33,217 bases of DNA. Origin: Sphingobacteriales bacterium. Its GTDB lineage: Bacteria > Bacteroidota > Bacteroidia > Chitinophagales > Chitinophagaceae. The translations under genes were made by a program, and so were the position numbers. The stretch is from assembly GCA_004295245.1 (NCBI GenBank), contig REAR01000072.1, positions 1-33,217 of the forward strand, read 5' to 3'. Shown here piece by piece: positions 27,337 through 33,217 of the stretch (positions within the stretch are counted from its first letter, which is position 1; each line of letters begins with the position of its first letter). The notes beneath the pieces are model-generated. The model saw only the letters and a program-made list of their open reading frames with translations. It had not been told where the DNA came from and searched no databases.

Positions 27337-27365
27337 AAAGGCCCTGCTTTTAGTAGGGCCTTTTT
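27337..27365 (+). terminator. intrinsic terminator of the two-component operon
   Basis: Stem AAAGGCCCT / AGGGCCTTT with a nine-base loop and a T-tract, about 20 bases after the regulator stop. Confidence 0.9.
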
Positions 27366-27415
27366 ATTAAAACTAGTGTATGGTAATCTTTTAATAAATT
27401 GAAATACTTATTTTC

Positions 27416-28531
27416 ATGGTAATGAAGATTAAAATACACAAAACCACATACCTTTCTGAGACGCATACCTGTCAAAACTGCGGGCACGTGTATCAGGGTA
27501 AAGTGTGTAATATATGTGGCGAAAAAGTATTTCAGGAAAAGCAATTAAGCGCTGGCCATTTTTTTCATGAAGTGATTGATTTTTTTTACCATTTTGAAAA
27601 CAAGGTTTTAAAAACACTAAAGCTGAATTTTTTAAAACCCGGTTTTGTTACTAAAGAAAACCTTAGAGGGGTAAGAGCCCCTTATGCAAAACCAGTGCAG
27701 TTGTATTTGGTTACTGCAGTTTTCTTTTACGTGGTTGTTTCAAAATTAAACGTTACAGATTATATACCTGATTATGGAGATCATAATTACTATGCTTTGT
27801 CATTACACGCACCGATGCCTTTTGCCAAGCCGCTGGATGAAGCTGTGGTGAATGCTATAGACTCTGCATGGGTACAAAAAGGGCGGGAAATAGAAAACCG
27901 TATGATACAAGAGGGTGTATATGATAATTTTAAAGGCGAAAATGACAATATAAAATTCTATGGCCGGCTAAGAAAAGATAGTTTGGTACTGAATACCGAC
28001 AAAAGCAAAATTATTTTCTTTAGAAACATGGTGGTGGTAAGAAATGAGAACTTTAAAGCTAAGATTGGAGCCTACGCCAAAACGTTTATTTTTATTTTAC
28101 TTCCTTTTTTTGCTTTTTGTTTGTTTGTTGTTTTTTATAAAAAGATAAAGTACTACGGGGCATCACTTATTTTGGCAACCCATTTTATGGTATACAATCT
28201 TTGTTTTTACACATTGCATTCTATTGTAGATGTGTGGCCGCGCAGGTTATGGGGCAGTGCGTTTGGGGCTATTATATGGCAACCTTTTTATCTGGCATTG
28301 TACAATGATGGGGTAAAACCCTTTTCAGTATTTTTGTTTGGGCACGAATTTGAGTTTATACATCTTGTGTTTTGGATGCCTTGGTTTTTTATAGCTTTTA
28401 AAAGATTATTTAACACCCCCTGGTGGAAAAATTTATTAATCAGCTATTGTTTTTCAAGGCTATTTTTCTATCTGATATTTGGGGTATTTAAAAAAGTGCT
28501 GATTGCTTTTACAATATGGACGATGCATTAA
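27416..28531 (+). CDS. DUF3667 zinc-ribbon membrane protein
   Basis: A 371-residue protein with an N-terminal zinc ribbon (C19, C22, C31, C34: CQNCG...CNICG). The DUF3667 block follows (TLKLNFLKPGFVTKENLRG, then RAPYAKPVQLYLVTAVFFY), with a membrane helix near 90-108 and three or four more helices in the last third. The family is common in Bacteroidota and its function is unknown. ATG codons at 27416 and 27422 are both possible starts. It ends only five bases from the convergent methyltransferase-like gene, without a visible terminator between them. Confidence 0.85.
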   Translation: MVMKIKIHKTTYLSETHTCQNCGHVYQGKVCNICGEKVFQEKQLSAGHFFHEVIDFFYHFENKVLKTLKLNFLKPGFVTKENLRGVRAPYAKPVQLYLVTAVFFYVVVSKLNVTDYIPDYGDHNYYALSLHAPMPFAKPLDEAVVNAIDSAWVQKGREIENRMIQEGVYDNFKGENDNIKFYGRLRKDSLVLNTDKSKIIFFRNMVVVRNENFKAKIGAYAKTFIFILLPFFAFCLFVVFYKKIKYYGASLILATHFMVYNLCFYTLHSIVDVWPRRLWGSAFGAIIWQPFYLALYNDGVKPFSVFLFGHEFEFIHLVFWMPWFFIAFKRLFNTPWWKNLLISYCFSRLFFYLIFGVFKKVLIAFTIWTMH

Positions 28532-28536
28532 TTATA

Positions 28537-28977
28537 CTAGAAAATAAATGGAAGTAACCGCCAGGTTTTTTTCTTGTACAATGCGTACTCAGCAAAATTT
28601 ATTTGCAATAATTTTTCTTCTGTTACTATCTTAATAATGATATCTGTTAGCAGGATAAAGAAAATTATTATCCGAAAGGGCGATAAGTAGTTTAGTAGCC
28701 AGCTTCCGCACATTAATAACACAGCATTGTACATAGGATGCCTGATGTATTTGTAAATGCCATTTGTTATAAGACGGGCACCAGGTAAGGGAGCAGGTAG
28801 TACGCTGAGCCGCGATGCATTCATATTAATAATAGCCAAACACCCTATTACAAATGCTGCTACCTGCAGTAGCTGCAACCCAATTGCTTTGGTAATTACA
28901 GGCCCCGTTAAAACTAATAAAGAAATACAGGTAAACTGTATTATTACAAGTACTAATTGTTTTGTTTTTTGCACCAA
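28537..28977 (-). CDS. isoprenylcysteine carboxyl methyltransferase family protein
   Basis: A 146-residue protein with about four membrane helices. The motif GIYKYIRHPMYNAVLL and the late EEKLLQINFAEYALYKKKTWRLLPF fit the ICMT/PEMT-like integral membrane methyltransferase family, in which these residues bind S-adenosylmethionine. The substrate in bacteria is mostly unknown. The stop of the upstream hydrolase gene is one base from its start, so the two are probably co-transcribed. Confidence 0.82.
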   Translation of the reverse strand: MVQKTKQLVLVIIQFTCISLLVLTGPVITKAIGLQLLQVAAFVIGCLAIINMNASRLSVLPAPLPGARLITNGIYKYIRHPMYNAVLLMCGSWLLNYLSPFRIIIFFILLTDIIIKIVTEEKLLQINFAEYALYKKKTWRLLPFIF

Positions 28978-28978
28978 T

Positions 28979-29830
28979 TTAAAGCTTTAAGAGTAGGGCT
29001 TTTATTTCTTTAAAGCGTGTCCAGGGTATAAAGTGGTTTTCGTTTTCAAAAACAATACGCTCTTTTTTTGAAGCATTTACCAATTTGCTTTCTGTATAGG
29101 CCAAATTACTAAAAGGTACCAGCACATCTTTAGTGCCATGCAATAAAAAAACAGGGCAGGTTATTTTACTCAAATCACCGCTAAGGTTTACCAGGTCTTG
29201 TTTTAAATACCACAGTTCTTCATTAGAAGGGCGCAACGCACCGGGCACTAAATATTTAAGCGGAGACTTGTATAAAACCGGCCTCCATTTTTCTGGCTTT
29301 TCAGCCGCGGGGTCCTGAGAGCCGGCTAATATTATTAATCCGGCAAACAAGCCTGGGTTATCTGCTGCTAAGCGGCATATCATTGGCCCACCTAATGAAT
29401 GACCCACCAGGTAAACAGGCGCACCATTTTTTATATGATCAAATAAAGGGCTTATTACCAAAGATTGCTGGGTAAGATTTAATGCTTGCCCAAAATCGCT
29501 ATGCCCAAAGCCGGGCCGGTCAATAGCAATCAACCTGAACTTTTGCAACAGCTCAGCATCTTTTAAATATCCTTCAAAAGCATCCCAACTACCCGGTGTG
29601 CCATGCACAAAAACAATAGTAGGTAATTTATTATCTCCCGTTTGAGCGTAGTGTAACTGGCGGCTACTTACAGTAATGGTATTAAAACTAATATCCACTC
29701 CGTTTTTTTTAAACTGTGTTATGGCCTCCGTATCTGCTTTTCTAAAGGTCATACAGCTTTGGGCAAATACTATCCATAGTAATAGTACAATGCCGGTTAC
29801 TAAACTTATTTTCATTAGTATTCTTTTCAT
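28979..29830 (-). CDS. alpha/beta hydrolase, membrane-anchored
   Basis: A 283-residue serine hydrolase. It starts with a membrane anchor or lipoprotein-like signal (about residues 6-26, ending FAQSC), then has the fold marks FVHGTPGSWDAF, the oxyanion region and IDRPGFGHS. Catalytic residues are S145 (VGHSLGG), D235 (HGTKDVLVP) and H266 (NENHFIPW). The substrate is unknown. I chose the ATG at 29830; ATGs at 29839 and 29815 are also possible. The longest frame (from 29881) is excluded because it runs into the terminator of the gene upstream. Confidence 0.85.
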   Translation of the reverse strand: MKRILMKISLVTGIVLLLWIVFAQSCMTFRKADTEAITQFKKNGVDISFNTITVSSRQLHYAQTGDNKLPTIVFVHGTPGSWDAFEGYLKDAELLQKFRLIAIDRPGFGHSDFGQALNLTQQSLVISPLFDHIKNGAPVYLVGHSLGGPMICRLAADNPGLFAGLIILAGSQDPAAEKPEKWRPVLYKSPLKYLVPGALRPSNEELWYLKQDLVNLSGDLSKITCPVFLLHGTKDVLVPFSNLAYTESKLVNASKKERIVFENENHFIPWTRFKEIKALLLKL

Positions 29831-29860
29831 AATAGCCATTAGGCTTGCTACATTAAAATT

Positions 29861-29893
29861 AAAAATCCGTTTGCTTAACAAACGGATTTTTTT
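29861..29893. terminator. terminator downstream of the ricT-like gene
   Basis: A 13-base stem AAAAATCCGTTTG / CAAACGGATTTTT with a five-base loop. It has T-tracts on both strands; the minus-strand sense ends the ricT-like transcript. Confidence 0.9.
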
Positions 29894-29912
29894 AAAAGAA
29901 TTAAATATTTAA

Positions 29913-31208
29913 CTATTTACGAGGGCCTTTAAAAGGAGGTCTTTGTTGTGGCCCACGGTTATTCTCGGGTCTTCTGTCTCCACGTTGTTGTGGTGGCTGC
30001 TGTTGGTTGCCAGGTCCATTATTACCACCCATACGGTTTTGGGGTGGTGGCCCTTGTTGCGGCCCACGGTTATTACCCCTGTTAGGCGGCCCTTGTTGTT
30101 GTCTTTTTCTACGGTCGTTTTTCTCTAAAGATTTTAAGCTTATCTGTCCCACTAATTCTACAAATCCATTTTCATTTTCTTCTTTGGCTTTGTTGGTGCT
30201 TATTTCTACCGGCTCTAATTCATCTGGCACAATACCTTGTGCATTCAGTTGTTTAATTTTTCTTACTCTTTCTATTGACAGGGGGTATTGTTTATTACTA
30301 TCGGGCAACACATACCACATCAGGTTTTTAAAAATATCTTTCTTTATTAAAAAAGCATTGCCACGGGCAACCTGTAAGTTGTCAGCATTTTCCGGAAAAT
30401 GTTGCAAAGCATCCAGGTAAGTATCCAATTCATAATTCAAACAGCATTTTAAACGGCCACACTGCCCGCTTAATTTAGTTTGATTAATTGATAAGTTTTG
30501 ATAACGGGCAGCTGTTGTGTTTACACTTTTAAAATCGCTTAGCCAGGTGCTGCAGCACAGTTCTCTGCCGCAACTGCCAATGCCACCTACCTTTGCTGCT
30601 TCCTGCCGGGCACCAATCTGCCGCATTTCTACCTTCACCTTAAACTCACCGGCATATACTTTAATCAGTTCTCTAAAATCAACCCGGTCGTCGGCTATAT
30701 AAAAGAAAGTAGCTTTCCTGCCATCGGCCTGCATTTCCACTTCACTAATCTTCATGTTCAACTTTAGCTGTTTGCTAATAGCCCGGGCACGTATTAAGGC
30801 TTCTTTTTCCCGAGACTTGTTATGACGCCAGGTATCAAGGTCTCTATCGTTAGAACGACGTAATACCTTTTTCATTTCCGGGTTAAACTCATTGGCTTCC
30901 CGCTTTTTTAATTGCAGTCGTACCAGCTCTCCTGTTAAAGAAATTTCGCCCAAGTCAAATCCGCTTACTCCTTCAACGGTAACAAACTCGCCTTTTTCCA
31001 GCAATTGAAGGGTATTGTTTAAAAAGAAGTCTTTACGGCTTCCTTTGTTAAAACTTACCTCTACCACTTTGCAAGCAGCATCGGGGTCGGCAAAGGGAAT
31101 ATTCACCAACCAATCGTGCACATTTAAACGGTTACAACCACCGGTACTGCAACCGCCATTGCTTTTGCAACCGTTTGGTTTACCCGTGCCACAGCTTCCA
31201 CAACCCAT
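29913..31208 (-). CDS. PSP1/RicT-like protein with Cys-rich N-terminus
   Basis: A 431-residue protein with an N-terminal Gly/Cys cluster (GCGSCGTG...GGCSTGGC). The PSP1 domain (about 75-300) contains VDFRELIKVYAGEFKVKVEMRQ, IGSCGRELCCSTWL and SGQCGRLKCCLNYE, the blocks of B. subtilis YaaT/RicT, which acts in RNA processing and development. A disordered Pro/Gln/Gly/Arg tail (about 365-431) may bind RNA. The extra N-terminal Cys cluster could bind metal. Placement next to holB is a usual arrangement in Bacteroidota. A repeat element of about 250 bases now lies between them. Confidence 0.86.
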   Translation of the reverse strand: MGCGSCGTGKPNGCKSNGGCSTGGCNRLNVHDWLVNIPFADPDAACKVVEVSFNKGSRKDFFLNNTLQLLEKGEFVTVEGVSGFDLGEISLTGELVRLQLKKREANEFNPEMKKVLRRSNDRDLDTWRHNKSREKEALIRARAISKQLKLNMKISEVEMQADGRKATFFYIADDRVDFRELIKVYAGEFKVKVEMRQIGARQEAAKVGGIGSCGRELCCSTWLSDFKSVNTTAARYQNLSINQTKLSGQCGRLKCCLNYELDTYLDALQHFPENADNLQVARGNAFLIKKDIFKNLMWYVLPDSNKQYPLSIERVRKIKQLNAQGIVPDELEPVEISTNKAKEENENGFVELVGQISLKSLEKNDRRKRQQQGPPNRGNNRGPQQGPPPQNRMGGNNGPGNQQQPPQQRGDRRPENNRGPQQRPPFKGPRK

Positions 31209-31261
31209 AGTAATTAAATTAGAGTAATAAATTTATTTAAGTAGCAGGTGTAGTTGTGGGC

Positions 31262-31315
31262 CAGCGTTAGAATATATATGCAGCTTTGCTTGCGTCGCAC
31301 ACTTGTACGGCAGTA
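31262..31315 (+). repeat. dispersed TTGCGTCGCAC repeat, copy I (forward)
   Basis: Exact 15-mer core at 31290-31304, then GTACGGCAGTAACTG. The left flank CCAGCGTTAG...ATGCAGC matches the longer unit. It forms an inverted pair with the decayed copy I2. Confidence 0.82.
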
Positions 31316-31438
31316 ACTGTATTGAACTTTATAGCTGTGGTAGTAAACAGGCTGCCGAGGGGGCTGGCCATGTTTATGGTAAAACAGTTGCTATAAGAGT
31401 ATGCAAGAGATTGCATAAAAAAAGTTCAGTTAAGTAGT

Positions 31439-31495
31439 TACAGTACAAGTGAGTGACACAACGATGCTGCATAGTATTACTGCTGCCGGCTACCT
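31439..31495 (-). repeat. dispersed repeat, decayed copy I2 (reverse)
   Basis: The core position (31447-31461) differs from the 15-mer at three bases, but the flank ACGATGCTGCATAGTATTAC and the distal CTGCCGGCTACC align well with copy G. CAGTA and TACTG flank it as short arms. It is the only copy without an exact core. Confidence 0.7.
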
Positions 31496-31539
31496 TGTTT
31501 ACTCACCTTAATTTTTCTAAACGCACGTTTGCTAACACC

Positions 31540-32760
31540 TCAATTTATCAAAATTACGGCTTTATTGGCAATGATATGGTATAGTTTAATGCTAAGGGCA
31601 TGAAAGAGCATTTTGGCGTTGGCATTGCGTTCTATATAATAAGCGGCTTTATCCAGTTCTTCTATTATTGCTTCTTGCTGGTCTATGGTGGCCAGTTTGT
31701 TAAGGCGCAGTGCAAAATCTCGTTCATTCTCCAGCATTTGCAGGGGTGTGGTTATTATGCGTAGACGAATGCTTTGTTGCAGCAGGTGGTTAAAATAGCG
31801 TAGAAACTGCTTTTGTTTTTCGCGGCCTTGCTTGGCTATCTCTTCTATCCATTTTACTTGTGCGGCGGGGCCGGTTTTTAGTAAAGCGTTCAGCCACTCT
31901 CTTAGCAGGTTTTGCCAGTCTTCTTCTGCGTGTTGTAGTAACTGTAGCGCCTCGCGGTAGTTGCCTTCTGCAATGCCAGCAATTTGGTGGGCCTGGTTGG
32001 CATTAATATGGGCTCTTTCTTCAAGGGCAGTGGCTATGGCTGTATTTTCTAAAGCCGGTATTTTAACTAATTGGCAGCGGCTTAAAATGGTGGGCAAAAT
32101 TTGCGATTCGCTTTCGGCCACCAATATAAACAAGGTATTGGCTGGCGGCTCTTCAATAATCTTAAGTAGTTTATTGCCTTCTTTTTCTAAATATTCAGGC
32201 ATCCAAAGCACCAATATTTTATTAGGGCTTTCAAAGCTTTTTAGGCTTAGTTTTCTAATTATGTCATTGCACTCTGCTGCGGTTATATTGCCTTGTTTAT
32301 TATCGGCACCAATAAACTGCAACCAATCAAAGCTATTGCCATAAGCATATTGTTTTACAAACTCTCGCCAATCGGTTATAAACTGGGTGCTAATTGGTTT
32401 TTCTCCGGTCTTTTTGGTAATTACGGGGTAGGTATAATGTATGTCGGGGTGCACCATTTGGCTGGCTTTGCTAAAACCGGGTTGTTGTTGCATCCATGCA
32501 TCTGCTTCATGGGCATTTGTAATGGCAGTGGGTATGGGGTTGGTGGGTAAGGCTTCTCCAAACAAAGAGGCTGCCGGCTCTGGTGCTTTTTTATCAGTTG
32601 GGTTTAAGCATACAAAATTAGCAAAGGCTAAAGCAAGGGGCAAAGCACCGCTGCCTTCTTTGCCTAAAAACAACAAGGCATGGCTTAGCCGGTTATGCAT
32701 TACCATTTCTACCAGATGCTGTTTAACTTCTTGTTGCCCTATTATATTAGAAAATAACAT
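31540..32760 (-). CDS. holB: DNA polymerase III delta' subunit-like protein
   Basis: A 406-residue clamp-loader subunit of the AAA+ superfamily. It begins FSNIIGQQEVKQHLVEMV and RLSHALLFLGKEGSGALPLA, where the P-loop lysine is replaced, as is usual for delta'. Next come MVHPDIHYTYPVI, ILVLWMPEYLEKEGNKLLKIIEEPP, TLFILVAESESQILPTILSRCQ and a C-terminal helical collar. The zinc-finger cysteines expected just before the HPDIH block are missing (residues DAWMQQQPGF instead). The length is typical for Bacteroidota. It lies upstream of the ricT-like gene on the same strand. Confidence 0.9.
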   Translation of the reverse strand: MLFSNIIGQQEVKQHLVEMVMHNRLSHALLFLGKEGSGALPLALAFANFVCLNPTDKKAPEPAASLFGEALPTNPIPTAITNAHEADAWMQQQPGFSKASQMVHPDIHYTYPVITKKTGEKPISTQFITDWREFVKQYAYGNSFDWLQFIGADNKQGNITAAECNDIIRKLSLKSFESPNKILVLWMPEYLEKEGNKLLKIIEEPPANTLFILVAESESQILPTILSRCQLVKIPALENTAIATALEERAHINANQAHQIAGIAEGNYREALQLLQHAEEDWQNLLREWLNALLKTGPAAQVKWIEEIAKQGREKQKQFLRYFNHLLQQSIRLRIITTPLQMLENERDFALRLNKLATIDQQEAIIEELDKAAYYIERNANAKMLFHALSIKLYHIIANKAVILIN

Positions 32761-33117
32761 GGCCGCAAATTAAAAACATTATTGCTTGCAGTGGTAAATA
32801 AAAAACCGCCCAGTTTTAAGCAGGGCGGCTCTTTGTTTAGAAAAGCGGGACAAATAAACCTTAAACATTAGTGTACGGATTAGAACTATTTAAATGTTTT
32901 TTTTGACCTAATTTCTTGTTTTGACGATAGATTATCAACCTCAAATTTTAATATCAAACTACTGTCCAGGTGCATTTGATGTTGTAAAGGTGTAAAGGAA
33001 AAGGCGGCGTTGAAACTTTATTCGCTGATCTCAATCAATGCTTCGATAAACAGCCTTTTATTTCCGATAAATGCATTTTGAGTAGTAAAAACAAAATTAG
33101 TTAAGGGGAGATGACAT
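32761..33117. other. gene-free stretch with a possible coding relic
   Basis: No intact gene is seen. On the minus strand one frame reads FVFTTQNAFIGNKRLF and IEALIEISE, a stop, then SFNAAFSFTPLQ and LDSSLILKFEVDNLSS, ending at a TAG near 32890. From its internal ATG this would be a 29-residue peptide. It could be a decayed gene end or chance. Confidence 0.3.
32801..32829 (-). terminator. minus-strand terminator T1
   Basis: Stem CCGCCC / GGGCGG with an 11-base loop; on the minus strand it is followed by a T-tract. It lies upstream of holB and resembles terminator T2 about 315 bases to the right. Confidence 0.75.
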
Positions 33118-33150
33118 AAAAAAAACCGCCCCGGATACTTGTCGGGGCGG
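33118..33150 (-). terminator. minus-strand terminator T2
   Basis: Stem CCGCCCCG / CGGGGCGG with a nine-base loop and a T-tract on the minus strand. It lies about 40 bases past the stop codon of the gene entering from the right edge. Confidence 0.88.
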
Positions 33151-33189
33151 CTAGTGAGAAAGCTGGAATCTATAAAACCTGAATACTAA

Positions 33190-33217
33190 TTACGGTTTGG
33201 GTTTGGTTTTAAAAGGG
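33190..33217 (-). CDS. C-terminal end of an unidentified gene
   Basis: Only eight codons plus a TAA are visible, reading PFKTKPKP. The frame choice rests on the minus-strand terminator that follows closely, since such a terminator implies a gene to the right. The product cannot be named. Confidence 0.25.

Larger units (their letters stand above)
31209..31539. other. gene-free stretch holding an inverted repeat element
   Basis: No gene is seen. Most of it (31262-31495) is the I/I2 element. The inner arms share TAACTG...TTGAACTTTAT-like sequence, so the inverted similarity extends past the cores. Confidence 0.7.

Noticed and set aside
30007-30420. 137-residue plus-strand frame
   Set aside because: It is antisense to the Pro/Gln-rich tail and PSP1 domain of the ricT-like gene and has no recognisable motif.
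2993-31495. CRISPR array or tandem repeats
   Set aside because: The copies are kilobases apart, in both orientations, with no regular spacers and no cas genes.

Overview
The window looks like a chromosomal segment of a Bacteroidota bacterium, probably Chitinophagaceae-like. The grounds are a Bat aerotolerance operon tail, a long-form IspG, DUF4286 and DUF3667 proteins, a protein with a type IX secretion C-terminal domain, the holB-ricT-like pair, AT-rich DNA, and promoters of the Bacteroidota form TTG-N18/19-TAnnTTTG with no clear Shine-Dalgarno sequences. Family placement is inference; no rRNA or phylogenetic marker is present. I saw no tRNA, rRNA, CRISPR array, insertion sequence or phage gene.

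Layout. 1-902: end of a batB-like gene and a batC-like TPR gene. 985-2970: ispG (isoprenoid synthesis). 3092-4045: an aldose 1-epimerase-like gene, then a bidirectional terminator shared with the HU gene. 4723-8561 (minus): a DUF2339-DUF3999-DUF4286 membrane cluster of unknown role. 8654-10785 (minus): exonuclease III and an aspartyl protease with a PDZ domain. 10968-12092: mqnC (futalosine menaquinone pathway). 12324-17093: a 1460-residue hybrid histidine kinase and a small membrane protein. 17321-19733 (minus): nadB and a YhhN-family gene. 19870-22572 (minus): paaD, paaC, paaB and paaA of the phenylacetyl-CoA epoxidase, with a promoter and operator-like palindrome upstream of paaA. 22836-23684: tatC. 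23766-25298 (minus): a lamin-tail, T9SS-exported protein. 25516-27316: a LytS/LytTR-type two-component pair. 27416-28531: a DUF3667 membrane protein. 28537-29839 (minus): an isoprenylcysteine-methyltransferase-like protein and an alpha/beta hydrolase. 29913-32760 (minus): a PSP1/RicT-like gene and holB. The right edge holds two similar minus-strand terminators and the last codons of another gene.

The most unusual signal is not a gene. A dispersed repeat with the core TTGCGTCGCAC occurs ten times exactly and once in decayed form, at gene boundaries throughout the window. Its orientations nearly alternate, giving inverted pairs that bracket single genes (epimerase, mqnC) or form compact elements of roughly 110-250 bp. 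Several copies share a longer unit of about 60 nt. One copy supplies the only evident start codon and the first codons of the signal peptide of the aspartyl protease; others create false upstream starts for nadB and paaB. It resembles a REP/MITE-type family that I do not recognise by name.

Functionally the genes are mostly housekeeping (isoprenoids, NAD, menaquinone, DNA repair, replication, protein export) mixed with sensing and one aromatic catabolic operon. Start codons were moved downstream from the longest reading frame wherever a promoter, terminator or repeat lay inside the extension (ispG, DUF2339, nadB, paaB, tatC, alpha/beta hydrolase).
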